Source: Peptoniphilus_A sp022767005
GTDB taxonomy: Bacteria; Bacillota; Clostridia; Tissierellales; Peptoniphilaceae
Direction of reading: 5' to 3'
DNA length: 64,000 nt
Assembly: GCF_050315115.1 (NCBI RefSeq)
Contig: NZ_JBNPOJ010000004.1
Coordinates: 62,001 to 126,000, forward strand
A program made the position numbers and the translations under genes. Below the pieces are notes generated by a model. That model made no database searches. It was given only the letters and a program-made list of their open reading frames with translations, and had not been told where the DNA came from. Each line of letters opens with the position of its first letter. Positions within the stretch are counted from its first letter, which is position 1. Shown in pieces: positions 26,878-34,963 of the stretch.

Positions 26878-26897
26878 CTGTGAAAGCCGTTTCATAT
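26878..26897. promoter_or_regulatory. Possible Rex-type operator upstream of nifJ
   Basis: CTGTGAA-N6-TTCATAT agrees at 11 of 14 positions with the redox repressor Rex consensus TTGTGAA-N6-TTCACAA as I recall it. It is centred about 55 nt upstream of the nifJ -35 box, which is unusual for a repressor. Inference only. Confidence 0.3.
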
Positions 26898-26948
26898 TGT
26901 GGAATTATGTATTTTTTAAAATTTTTTTATTTATTATTTATAAAAATA

Positions 26949-26975
26949 AATAAGAGAGCTAATATGCTCTCTTAA
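26949..26975 (-). terminator. Terminator after hprK
   Basis: AAGAGAGC and GCTCTCTT pair around ATATTA and are followed by ATTTATTTTT on the minus strand. Confidence 0.8.
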
Positions 26976-26977
26976 AT

Positions 26978-27889
26978 CTAATCTGCTTTTTTTAACATTC
27001 TCTCATTAAGAGCTAATGCTGGATTATATCCCAATTCCTTTTGTTTGTAGTTTTTTGTAGCAACCTCTATAATAAGTGCAGTATGTCTTCCTGGTTTTAC
27101 TGGTATATCAAACTTAACTACATCAATACCCAAAATATTTTGGTAATTATTGTCAAGTCCAAGCCTTTCATATTCCTTTGACTCGTCCCAATCTTCTAAA
27201 TTTACTACTACTTCTATTGCCTTTTCTTCCATTACAAAACCAATTCCAAACATTTTTTGAATATCAATAATGCCAACTCCTCTTATTTCCATAAAATATT
27301 TTGTAATGTCTGGAGATTTTCCTATTAATTTTTTGTCTATATTTTTTATAATTACTGAGTCGTCAGAAATTAGCCTTGCACCATTTGAAATTAAATCAAG
27401 AGCAGTTTCACTTTTTCCTATTCCACTTCTCCCCGTAATAAGTACACCTATACCTGAGATGTCGAGCAAAACTCCATGCATTCTCATAGTAGGTGCCAAG
27501 GCTTCATCAACTAGAGAAATAATTTTGCTAAAAATTTTTGAAGTAGTATCTGGACTTCTAACTATAGTTACATTATGTTTTTTAGCCAAAATTTTTGCTT
27601 GTGGGAAAATAAAGTTATTTCTTGAAAATACGACTACTGGAATATTGTACTTAAATAATCTTTCAAGTGTGGAATACTTTTCTTCGTCATTTAAGGAATT
27701 TATATAATGCCACTCTTGAGTTCCAATAAGCTGAATCCTATCTTTGACAAATTTTGCATAATAACCACATAATTGTAATCCTGGTCTGTTTATGTCGCTA
27801 TTTCTAATTTCAATCTCTTTATAATCAGTAGACTCATGAATAATTTCTAATTCTAATTCATCTACTATATATTTTAATTTAACTCCCAT
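26978..27889 (-). CDS. hprK: HPr kinase/phosphorylase
   Basis: HprK phosphorylates Ser46 of HPr in response to ATP and fructose bisphosphate, controlling carbon catabolite repression through CcpA. The 303 residues have an N-terminal domain and a C-terminal kinase domain with the P-loop GRSGIGKSETALDL, the EIRGVGIIDIQKMFG family signature and VKPGRHTALIIEVA. I chose ATG 27889, behind AGGAG, which overlaps the uvrC stop by 11 nt; the longer reading lies inside uvrC. Its presence implies a PTS or at least HPr elsewhere in the genome. Confidence 0.96.
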   Translation of the reverse strand: MGVKLKYIVDELELEIIHESTDYKEIEIRNSDINRPGLQLCGYYAKFVKDRIQLIGTQEWHYINSLNDEEKYSTLERLFKYNIPVVVFSRNNFIFPQAKILAKKHNVTIVRSPDTTSKIFSKIISLVDEALAPTMRMHGVLLDISGIGVLITGRSGIGKSETALDLISNGARLISDDSVIIKNIDKKLIGKSPDITKYFMEIRGVGIIDIQKMFGIGFVMEEKAIEVVVNLEDWDESKEYERLGLDNNYQNILGIDVVKFDIPVKPGRHTALIIEVATKNYKQKELGYNPALALNERMLKKAD

Positions 27890-29741
27890 TTTTTGTTCTC
27901 CTAAAATGTTCATAAAGTGAATTGGCACTTTTTTCATTCATTGATTCAACTTCTAAAAGTTCTTCCACGCTTGCATTTTTTATCTTGTCAATGGATTTAA
28001 AATGTTTTAGCAAATTTTCTTTTCGCTTAGGCCCAATCATTTTTATATCGTCAAGCTCTGACTTAAACATTGCTTTTGACCTTAAGTTTCTATGATAATT
28101 TATAGCAAATCTATGAGCTTCTTCTTGGATTTTGTAAATCATTTTATAAGCCCTAGAATTTAAATCAACATTATATTCTTTGTTATTGTAAATAATTCCA
28201 CGGGTTCTATGAAAATCATCCTTTACAAGCCCACAAATTTCTATGTTTAAGTTTAGTTTATCTAAAATTTCCTTTGCAGCGTTTACCTGACCTTTGCCGC
28301 CGTCCATCATTATTAAATCCGGAAAATTTGAAAAAGATGTATTCTTATCCCTTTTCTTTTCTTCAACACCTCTTGTAAATCTTCTCTCTATTACCTCTTT
28401 TAAGCTTGAATAATCATCAGGACCAATTACATTTTTAATTCTAAACTTTCTATAATCACTTTTTTTAGAATCTCCAGCTTCAAATACAACCATGGATCCT
28501 ACAGATTCAACGCCAGAAATATTTGAAATATCGTAGGCTTCAATACGTCTTGGAGTATCACTTAGTCCAATTAAATTTTTTATTTCTTCAAGTGCCAACT
28601 TATTTGATTCTGCACGCTTTTTATATTTGCCCCCATATTTTTCAATCATATCAAGAGCATTTCTCTTCACCATTTTAATTAATTCTTTTTTATCGCCCTT
28701 TATAGGAACAGTTATTGTAACTTTGTTCCCTCTTCTTTCTGAAAGCCAATCTTCTAAAACTTTAGCATCCATTGGTTTATCTTCAATAATAATTTCCTTT
28801 GGAATATAACTTGCTCCAATATAAAATTGTTTTAAAAATGAAGAGAAAATTTCATCATAACTGTCATTGTAATAATCTCTTATCATATAGTGCTCTCTGC
28901 CAATAATTTTTCCCTTTCTAAAAAAGAAAATTTGAATTAATACTTCATCTATCCCTTTTGCAAGAGCAATAATGTCTTTATCATCACGAGCTTCTGGATC
29001 ACTTATAAGTTGTCTTTCCTTTAAATATTCTAAATTTTTAATTCTATCACGAATGTCTGCAGCATTTTCGTAATCCAAATTTCTTGAATAATCCATCATC
29101 TTTTCGTGTAGCTTATCTAGTAATTTGTTATTAGCACTAGATAAAAAGCTCAAAACTTCATCAACCATTATATTGTAATCCTCGTCCTTTACATTGCCTA
29201 TACAAGGCCCAAGGCATTTTCCAATATAATAATTAAGGCATGGTCTGTAACTCTTTTCTTCAACATTTTCAAGATTTAAGTTGCAAGTTCTAAGAGGATA
29301 AATCCTTTCAAAAGTTTCTATTGATCCATTTACAGCAAAAACATCTGGATAAGGTCCAAAATATTTTGCCCCATCCTTTAATATTCTTCGAGTTTTTATA
29401 ACTCTAGGAAATCTTTCATTGAGCATTACCTTGATATACGGATATTGTTTATCATCACGCAAAAGAATATTGTATTTTGGAAGATTATCCTTAATTAAAT
29501 TTGACTCAAGTACAAGGGATTCCACTTCATTTTCAACAATAATATACTCAAAATCGTGAATTTTTGAGACCATGCTGGCAACTTTTTTTGAACTCTTTCC
29601 ATAAGAACCAAAGTACTGTCTAACTCTTTTTCTAAGAGATTTAGCTTTTCCAACATAAATTATCTCATCTAATTCATTTTTCATTATATAAACTCCTGGT
29701 TTATCAGGAAGTTTGTCAAGCCTTTCTCTTAAATCTATCAA
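27879..29741 (-). CDS. uvrC: Excinuclease ABC subunit C
   Basis: UvrC makes both incisions in nucleotide excision repair. The 620 residues show the GIY-YIG nuclease (KPGVYIMKNELDEIIYVGKAKSLRKRV; key residues GVYIM and YVGKA), a central UVR motif (LDYENAADIRDRIKNLEYL), an RNase H-like nuclease (IEAYDISNISGVESVGSMVVF and MMDGGKGQVNAAKEIL) and a C-terminal helix-hairpin-helix (DIKMIGPKRKENLLKHF). uvrA and uvrB are not here. The upstream aminopeptidase gene ends one base before it. Confidence 0.98.
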   Translation of the reverse strand: MIDLRERLDKLPDKPGVYIMKNELDEIIYVGKAKSLRKRVRQYFGSYGKSSKKVASMVSKIHDFEYIIVENEVESLVLESNLIKDNLPKYNILLRDDKQYPYIKVMLNERFPRVIKTRRILKDGAKYFGPYPDVFAVNGSIETFERIYPLRTCNLNLENVEEKSYRPCLNYYIGKCLGPCIGNVKDEDYNIMVDEVLSFLSSANNKLLDKLHEKMMDYSRNLDYENAADIRDRIKNLEYLKERQLISDPEARDDKDIIALAKGIDEVLIQIFFFRKGKIIGREHYMIRDYYNDSYDEIFSSFLKQFYIGASYIPKEIIIEDKPMDAKVLEDWLSERRGNKVTITVPIKGDKKELIKMVKRNALDMIEKYGGKYKKRAESNKLALEEIKNLIGLSDTPRRIEAYDISNISGVESVGSMVVFEAGDSKKSDYRKFRIKNVIGPDDYSSLKEVIERRFTRGVEEKKRDKNTSFSNFPDLIMMDGGKGQVNAAKEILDKLNLNIEICGLVKDDFHRTRGIIYNNKEYNVDLNSRAYKMIYKIQEEAHRFAINYHRNLRSKAMFKSELDDIKMIGPKRKENLLKHFKSIDKIKNASVEELLEVESMNEKSANSLYEHFRRTKNGS

Positions 29742-31499
29742 TTATCTAATTACCTCTCTCGTTGACTCTCTTAAATAATCTAAAATTTCTCCCTCAAAAA
29801 ATGGACTTAATTTTGCAAAAACTTCTTTATGATAAGAATTCAAAACTTCTAATTGCCTATCTGTAAGTAAATTTACATCAATTGCCTTTAGTTCAAAAGG
29901 GCAAAAAGAAATTGTCTTAAATTTATTAAATACCGAATCTACCGTTTTACAGTCGAAGATAACTCTCATAATATTTTCGATTCTTATACCATATTTATTT
30001 TCTTTATAAACTCCCGGCTCATTTGATACAATCATATTCTCTTTCATTCTGACTGCAAGTTCTCTTGGCGAAATCCTCTGTGGTCCCTCGTGAACTGAAA
30101 GCACAAACCCAATTCCATGACCTGTGCCACATTTGTAATCTAATCTTTCTTGCCACAAGGCATATCTTGCAATTCCATCTAAAGCTAAATCATATGTCCC
30201 CTTTAAGAAAACTGCATCCATTAAGTTTATGTGACTCTTCAAAGTTAAAGTGTAATCATGAATTTCTTCATCTGTGAGTTCACCCATGGCAATAGTTCTT
30301 GTTATGTCCGTTGTTCCAGAATAATATTGCCCACCAGAATCCACAAGATAAAAACCTTTAGGCTCAATTATAGATTCATTGTCCTTAGTTGCATGATAGT
30401 GCATCATTGCAGCATTTGCTCCATAGGCAGAAATTGTCTCAAAAGAATTTGAAATATATAGTGGATCTTCAGCGCGAAAACTGTCAAGCTTCATTGCAGC
30501 TTCATATTCACCAATTTTATTTTCTGCATTTTCTTTCAACCAATAAATGTACTTAAATAATGCAACTCCATCTCTAATATAAGTTTCTTCAAGATTTTTT
30601 ATTTCAACATCATTTTTAATTGATTTTAAATTTTCAGAAATGTTATTGCCGAAAATTATTTCATTTTTATTGCAAATAGATTTATAAATTCTTTCGTTAA
30701 TAGAGTTTGGATCTAAATAAATTTTTTTATATTCATAATTCTTTAAATAATAATAAAATTCAGAATAATCTCTTAATTCAGCTACTTTACGAATATCTTT
30801 TTCAATTTTTCTTGTCTTAGTTTTGTCTGTAAATAAAGTAACTTTGTCATTTTCAATAATCATAAAAGAAATTAATACTGGAGTATCCTTTATGTCCATT
30901 CCACGAATGTTTAGTGTCCATGCAATATCAACAAGTGAAGAAACTATGGTTAAATCAACTTTTTTACTATCTAAAATCTTTCTAATTTCAGAAATTTTTT
31001 CATTAGCAGATTTCCCAGCGTATTTTACATCAAGTAAAAAGGCATCATCACTTGGAAGAGGAAATCTATCTTTCCAAAGTTCTCCAATTAAATCAATGTC
31101 GATGATTTTTACATCTTTTTCCCTTATTTTTTGTGACAAAAAAATAAAACTTTCATGAGAAAAATATTCTGCATTAATTCCAAGAGTTTCTCCGTCTTTA
31201 ATATTTTCTGAAACCCACTCGCCGTAATTTAAAACCCCATCTAAACCTTGTTTTTTAAGTTCAAAACCACAATTTTTGATTTCCCTTGCGGCCTGGATAA
31301 AATATCTTCCATCAGTCCAAAGATATGCCTCATCCATAGTTATAACTGCCGTCCCCTGCGAACCAGTAAATCCCGTTACAAATTCCAATTCCTTAAAATA
31401 ATCTGGAAGGTATTCTGAACCATGAGGGTCCTTAGTTGGAATAATATAAAAATCTATATTTTTTTCTTTCATTATATTTCTAATTTCATTTAAAATCAC
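29742..31499 (-). CDS. Xaa-Pro aminopeptidase (M24B)
   Basis: This 585-residue three-domain aminopeptidase P-like enzyme removes N-terminal residues before proline. It has two creatinase-like N-terminal domains (IIPTKDPHGSEYLPDYF start) and a C-terminal pita-bread domain with the full dinuclear metal set: the Asp pair in VDSGGQYYSGTTDITR, the His in GTGHGIGFVLSVHEGP, and the Glu residues of SNEPGVY and GIRIENI. I chose GTG 31499 because the upstream 16 residues (LNFIIVIIYDLGCD) are not family-like; support is only a weak AGGA. It is cytoplasmic and co-oriented with uvrC. Confidence 0.9.
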   Translation of the reverse strand: MILNEIRNIMKEKNIDFYIIPTKDPHGSEYLPDYFKELEFVTGFTGSQGTAVITMDEAYLWTDGRYFIQAAREIKNCGFELKKQGLDGVLNYGEWVSENIKDGETLGINAEYFSHESFIFLSQKIREKDVKIIDIDLIGELWKDRFPLPSDDAFLLDVKYAGKSANEKISEIRKILDSKKVDLTIVSSLVDIAWTLNIRGMDIKDTPVLISFMIIENDKVTLFTDKTKTRKIEKDIRKVAELRDYSEFYYYLKNYEYKKIYLDPNSINERIYKSICNKNEIIFGNNISENLKSIKNDVEIKNLEETYIRDGVALFKYIYWLKENAENKIGEYEAAMKLDSFRAEDPLYISNSFETISAYGANAAMMHYHATKDNESIIEPKGFYLVDSGGQYYSGTTDITRTIAMGELTDEEIHDYTLTLKSHINLMDAVFLKGTYDLALDGIARYALWQERLDYKCGTGHGIGFVLSVHEGPQRISPRELAVRMKENMIVSNEPGVYKENKYGIRIENIMRVIFDCKTVDSVFNKFKTISFCPFELKAIDVNLLTDRQLEVLNSYHKEVFAKLSPFFEGEILDYLRESTREVIR

Positions 31500-31547
31500 A
31501 AAATCACATCCTAAGTCATATATTATCACAATGATAAAATTGAGCAA

Positions 31548-31590
31548 AGAAAAAAGTCCGGCGAAATTAATTTCAACCGAACTTTCTTCT
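31548..31590 (-). terminator. Terminator after the 76-residue gene (repeat copy 1)
   Basis: AAAGTTCGG pairs with CCGGACTTT (arms 31577-31585 and 31553-31561, one wobble) with an inner GAAAT/ATTTC stem, followed by Ts on the minus strand. A near-identical element lies at 34964-35006. Confidence 0.82.
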
Positions 31591-31603
31591 TTTTTATATT
31601 TTC

Positions 31604-31834
31604 TTATTTATTTGATTCAGTATAAATTTGCGTAGGTCCATCGGCAACACCGATCATTTCCAATTCACCATCTCCAGTCATTTTTTTCCACTCATCATCA
31701 GAAATCTTCCGATTAATCATGTTTTCCATTTGAGTTTTTGTCAAACTTTGATTCTCTTTTGCAATAGTTTTATTTACGAAAAATCCTGCAAAAAATGACA
31801 AACAAATAAGAAAAATAGCTAAACCTTTCTTCAA
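31604..31834 (-). CDS. Small membrane-anchored protein of unknown function
   Basis: I do not recognise this 76-residue protein. The N-terminus KKGLAIFLICLSFFAGFFV is a signal anchor or signal peptide; the rest is hydrophilic and probably faces outside (motifs ENMINRKISDDEWKKMTGDG and GVADGPTQIYTES). It starts at TTG with AGGTAGGTGAT upstream. About 100 nt upstream is a copy of the operator-like sequence found at the BlaI promoter, which suggests membership of the same regulon. It has its own terminator. Confidence 0.65.
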   Translation of the reverse strand: MKKGLAIFLICLSFFAGFFVNKTIAKENQSLTKTQMENMINRKISDDEWKKMTGDGELEMIGVADGPTQIYTESNK

Positions 31835-31918
31835 AATATCACCTACCTAATAAATTTTCCCATTAATAAATAATGAGATATAAAAAGTTTAAAACAATGC
31901 AAAATAGAATAAGACAAT

Positions 31919-31963
31919 ATAATATACTGTTGCACTTTCATGTCGATAAAATCGCTGCTTTAT
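31919..31963 (-). promoter_or_regulatory. Operator-like repeat with possible promoter upstream of the 76-residue gene
   Basis: Positions 31936-31963 match 34914-34943 at the BlaI promoter at about 22 of 28 aligned positions (shared TTTCAT-n-TCGA ... TCG-nn-GCTTTAT on the plus strand). On the minus strand TCGACA (31941-31946) and TATTAT (31919-31924), 16 bp apart, could be the promoter, so the repeat would overlap its -35 box. The rest of 31835-32026 shows nothing clear. Confidence 0.45.
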
Positions 31964-32026
31964 AAGTCTCCAGTATTATTATTTCATCACTTTTCTTTAA
32001 ACAATCCATTTATCAATGCTGGTTTA

Positions 32027-32215
32027 TTAACGAGCACTATAAATCATAATGCATAAATTTGCATACATTAAAGCAAATATCATAATTACTATGTTAATAA
32101 TCTTATAATATTTTTTATCAAATTGTCTCTTTAGTTCTTCTTTAAAAGGGATAAAAAGTAAAATTATAATAAGATTTATTATTCTTACAATTATTTGTAT
32201 TAATTCTATTCTCAT
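32027..32215 (-). CDS. 62-residue two-helix membrane protein, possible immunity-type partner
   Basis: This tiny protein has two predicted membrane helices, LIQIIVRIINLIIILLFIPF (about 5-24) and IINIVIMIFALMYANLCIMIY (about 39-59; shown as two motifs), joined by a basic loop KEELKRQFDKKYYK. I do not recognise the family. Its start overlaps the stop of the secreted-protein gene by a few bases, so the two are translated together. The size, topology and coupling resemble immunity proteins of small bacteriocins, but that is inference from context only. Confidence 0.55.
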   Translation of the reverse strand: MRIELIQIIVRIINLIIILLFIPFKEELKRQFDKKYYKIINIVIMIFALMYANLCIMIYSAR

Positions 32216-32847
32216 TTTATTACATAGTCGTAAGCTTCGCTTACATTAATATTATAAAAGTTATTCCATTCTATATAATACCCAAATGTTCTAACTCCGT
32301 CTGGATCAGCAGGAGTTGTTTCAGCTGTTACTGATACTATGCAGCCACCATTATTAACTATTTTTGATATATTCCAAGACTCCAATGAGTATAAACTTGA
32401 AGCTAAACCAATAAATCCACCAACTGATGTGAAAATTACTCCTATTGGCACTGATAAAGCCCCAGCAACAGCTGCCAATCCATCTTTTCTTCCATTTCTT
32501 AAATCAATGGATTGTCTTCTATTTAGATAAATATGTACTGTATTAGCATATTTATTCTTGTAACTCACAGCTGCTCCATTAGGAGCATATTTACTAGAAC
32601 TTCTTTGACTTTTGAGTAATTTTTGATTACCAGAATTATCATTCTCTAATATCCTTTCAACATCTTCTTTTACCCATTTATCAAATTGATCTTCTACTCC
32701 TTGTAATTTTAATTGTTCATATACATCATTTAATATTTCTTCCTTATGTGTATCCATAGAAGTTTCATTCGATTCTGTTGTAAACGCATAACTAAAATTA
32801 ATTAATGTAATAACAAAAACTAATATAAAGCTAATTGATTTCTTCAT
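32212..32847 (-). CDS. Secreted protein with glycine-rich hydrophobic segment, unknown; bacteriocin-like by context
   Basis: This 211-residue protein has a clear signal peptide (cleavage expected after about A21, NFSYA). A charged helical region (25-80) is followed by SKYAPNGAAVSYKNKYANTV, then a glycine/alanine-rich hydrophobic stretch at about 121-155 (GLAAVAGALSVPIGVIF, SVGGFIGLASSLYSLESW) and a polar C-terminus with NNGGC and an aromatic GYYIEWNNFYNI. The stretch could insert in membranes. I know secreted Firmicute proteins of similar layout but no function. The start follows AGGAGG. It lies downstream of a BlaI/BlaR1 pair and overlaps a two-helix protein gene. Confidence 0.6.
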   Translation of the reverse strand: MKKSISFILVFVITLINFSYAFTTESNETSMDTHKEEILNDVYEQLKLQGVEDQFDKWVKEDVERILENDNSGNQKLLKSQRSSSKYAPNGAAVSYKNKYANTVHIYLNRRQSIDLRNGRKDGLAAVAGALSVPIGVIFTSVGGFIGLASSLYSLESWNISKIVNNGGCIVSVTAETTPADPDGVRTFGYYIEWNNFYNINVSEAYDYVIK

Positions 32848-32857
32848 AATTATCCTC

Positions 32858-33088
32858 CTACATAACTTGTATTACTTGATTATTGTCCGGCACTATTTCA
32901 TTTGAAAATACTGGCATTGTTAAATCTATTATCAATTTTAAAATAAGTATTCATTATTTTCATTTCTTCCAATTATTCATAAAACTCATCCCTTCTACAT
33001 TGGTTTTAAAATTTAAAACTACTTAATCTTTACTATTTTGTTTTAGTAATACTTTACTATAAGTATTTCTAATCTCCATTCTTATACC
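32858..33088 (-). pseudogene. Remnant of a second BlaR1/M56-type gene
   Basis: Translated in frame through stops, this stretch aligns with residues about 239-317 of the intact BlaR1-like protein just upstream. Matches include MEIRNTYSKVLLK with LENRKKYCQSMLK, VLNFKTNVEGMSFMNNWKK with VLNLSPTKEKMLTMKNWKK, and PVFSNEIVPDNNQVI with PVFTNAIEVDENQVI. Only one gap (about four residues) is needed. At least four in-frame stops interrupt it. It covers the end of the protease domain and the last membrane helix. Its final TAG overlaps the ribosome binding site of the secreted-protein gene. Confidence 0.8.
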
Positions 33089-33121
33089 TCTGTGGATTCA
33101 AATATCTCATAGATTTACCTC

Positions 33122-34495
33122 CTACCTAACATAACTACTTATATTTATTTTATAAGTTAAAGGATTTACAGACTGATTAATTATAATAACTTTATAACTA
33201 CTTCCACTATTAGCTTTGATTTTTAAATTTACTCCTTGATTGTATCTTGATTCATATATTATATTTCCATTTTCTTGTATGATAACTGTATAATCTACAC
33301 CGCCTCTACAATACATTTCACTTGTTCTTATAGTAAATCCATTATGGTTTTTTCCAAAAAGTGAACTCATGTTAAATGTATAAAAATCACTGGAAGCTCC
33401 TGCTAGTGTTCTTTTTTCATCTATGTTAGCTGATCTCAAACCATTAGTTGGGATTTCATATAAATCTAGTTTTTTATACTCTTCATCTCTTATTTCTTCA
33501 ACTCTATTGTCCACATTTACATAAACTTCTTTTATTCCCTCTGTATCAGATATAACTTGATTTTCGTCTACCTCAATGGCATTGGTAAACACTGGTATGT
33601 ACAAAAATAATAAAAATATTAAAGTAAATGTACCTGACATTGTTTTTTTCCAATTTTTCATTGTCAACATCTTTTCCTTAGTTGGACTTAAATTTAAGAC
33701 AAATTTATCATTTTTTCTTTGTCTTTCCACCAATTTAAGCATTGACTGGCAATATTTTTTCCTATTTTCTAAAGTATCTCCTATTTTTTCTATAACTATT
33801 TTGTCGCAGTTTATCTCAATATCTTTCTCAAAATATTTTAAGCTGAGTATTAAAAAGAGATTGTACCAATAAAGACATATTATTAAATTTTTTAAATGAG
33901 TTAATAAAATATGATATCTTTCTACATGAACTAATTCGTGTATTAGCACATGCTCTAATAATTTCTGATCTTTTAAAATACTTTCTTGTAAAATTATTTT
34001 TGGTTTTACTATTCCATAGGTTATGGGCGTATCTATTTTTTCATTTATATAAAGTTTTACTTCTCTTTTTAAATTAAATTTTTTTAGGGATTTATTTAAA
34101 TAATTCCTATCTTTTAATTCAACAGAATTACTTATAACTTTTTTAAATTTTATAAATTGATATACTATGTAGATAATAACTAAGCCCGAACCTACTATCC
34201 TGTTAATCCATGATATTGATGGAAAATTATATGTTATATAAATTGCTGCTTGGTTTATCAAAATTGGGATTGCGAAAATTGTCTTTATAAATTTTGAGGC
34301 TTCATAGGTTTTTACACTAAATAATATATCTTTTGGAAATATTAAATATATTAAAAGAAGAGTCCATAACATAGTATTGGCACCTTTAATGCTTTTTAAA
34401 TTTAATCTCTTTCTAAAAAGTAAAATTATAATTATTATTAAAATAGACTTTAAACTTTTATATAGAAATTCTGAATTTGCTAAACTTATTCTCAT
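33122..34495 (-). CDS. BlaR1/MecR1-type M56 membrane metalloprotease with a novel extracellular domain
   Basis: This 457-residue protein has N-terminal membrane helices (about 15-27, 40-55, 70-90, 100-116), a cytoplasmic M56 peptidase domain with the zinc motif HELVH (186-190) and a likely third ligand in EKDIEINCD (about 223-231), then a last helix (about 284-304). The extracellular C-terminus (306-457) is a beta-rich Ser/Asn/Gly region with GVDYTVIIQENGNIIYESRY; it lacks the penicillin-binding SxxK-type sensor of BlaR1. It probably cleaves the upstream BlaI-type repressor in response to an unknown signal. Its ATG overlaps the blaI-like stop. Confidence 0.82.
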   Translation of the reverse strand: MRISLANSEFLYKSLKSILIIIIILLFRKRLNLKSIKGANTMLWTLLLIYLIFPKDILFSVKTYEASKFIKTIFAIPILINQAAIYITYNFPSISWINRIVGSGLVIIYIVYQFIKFKKVISNSVELKDRNYLNKSLKKFNLKREVKLYINEKIDTPITYGIVKPKIILQESILKDQKLLEHVLIHELVHVERYHILLTHLKNLIICLYWYNLFLILSLKYFEKDIEINCDKIVIEKIGDTLENRKKYCQSMLKLVERQRKNDKFVLNLSPTKEKMLTMKNWKKTMSGTFTLIFLLFLYIPVFTNAIEVDENQVISDTEGIKEVYVNVDNRVEEIRDEEYKKLDLYEIPTNGLRSANIDEKRTLAGASSDFYTFNMSSLFGKNHNGFTIRTSEMYCRGGVDYTVIIQENGNIIYESRYNQGVNLKIKANSGSSYKVIIINQSVNPLTYKINISSYVR

Positions 34496-34875
34496 TTTTC
34501 TTCATTTTCAAAATATTTAATTATATTTTTCATCTCTTGAACTTCTTCTTTGCTTATTTTTTTATCCTTCAAAAACGCTCTACAAAAACTTATAAAAGAA
34601 CCTTGAAATAATTTGTCTATGGCTTCTTCTCTTTGTTTCTGCAAAGCTTCTTCTCTTGTGACTATGGGTTTTATTGTATATTTCGGATACCTTCTTGATA
34701 TTGCTCCCTTTTCTAAGAGCCTGCCAAAAAATGTGTAGCAAGATGTTTTACCCAGATTATATTTTTCCTTTAACACTTTGGATAATTCTAGGGCTTGAAT
34801 TTCTCCATTTTCATCTAAACACTCCCCTTCCCACAAAACTTCCATTACCATTATTTCTCCATTTGATAGTTCCAT
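34492..34875 (-). CDS. BlaI/MecI-family transcriptional repressor
   Basis: This 127-residue winged-helix repressor shows the family layout: LSNGEIMVMEVLWEGE, the ELSKVLKEKYNLGKTSCYTFFGRLLEKGAI recognition region (key part TSCYTFFGRLLEKG) and a C-terminal dimerisation helix bundle ending KYFENEEK. I chose ATG 34875 behind AGGAGGTGA; the ORF reads 45 codons further but through the promoter. It is cotranscribed and ATGA-coupled with the BlaR1-like protease, its expected inactivator. No beta-lactamase gene is nearby, so the regulon is something else, probably the secreted-protein genes downstream. Confidence 0.88.
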   Translation of the reverse strand: MELSNGEIMVMEVLWEGECLDENGEIQALELSKVLKEKYNLGKTSCYTFFGRLLEKGAISRRYPKYTIKPIVTREEALQKQREEAIDKLFQGSFISFCRAFLKDKKISKEEVQEMKNIIKYFENEEK

Positions 34876-34913
34876 TTTTCTCACCTCCTGTTCATTATTG
34901 TTAGTATTTATAT

Positions 34914-34952
34914 TTTCATCTCGAGTATATATCGTCGCTTTATTTTTGTCAA
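34914..34952 (-). promoter_or_regulatory. Promoter and operator-like sequence of the blaI-like operon
   Basis: TTGACA (34947-34952) and TATACT (34924-34929) with a 17-bp spacer form a near-consensus promoter. The stretch 34914-34943, covering the -10 box and spacer, contains CGACGATATATACTCGAG and recurs at 31936-31963. A repressor bound here would block RNA polymerase. It does not contain the classical BlaI site TACA-n2-TGTA. Confidence 0.68.
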
Positions 34953-34963
34953 GTTTTAATAAT

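Noticed and set aside
33069..33110. A 13-codon ORF (MRYLNPQRYKNGD) with a strong AGGAGG just after the BlaR1-like gene
   Set aside because: It is very short, overlaps the BlaR1 remnant in another frame and has no precedent; the good ribosome binding site may be left over from the lost gene.
33122..34875. A beta-lactam resistance locus
   Set aside because: The BlaI/BlaR1-type pair has no beta-lactamase or PBP2a gene beside it, and the sensor domain is not penicillin-binding-like.
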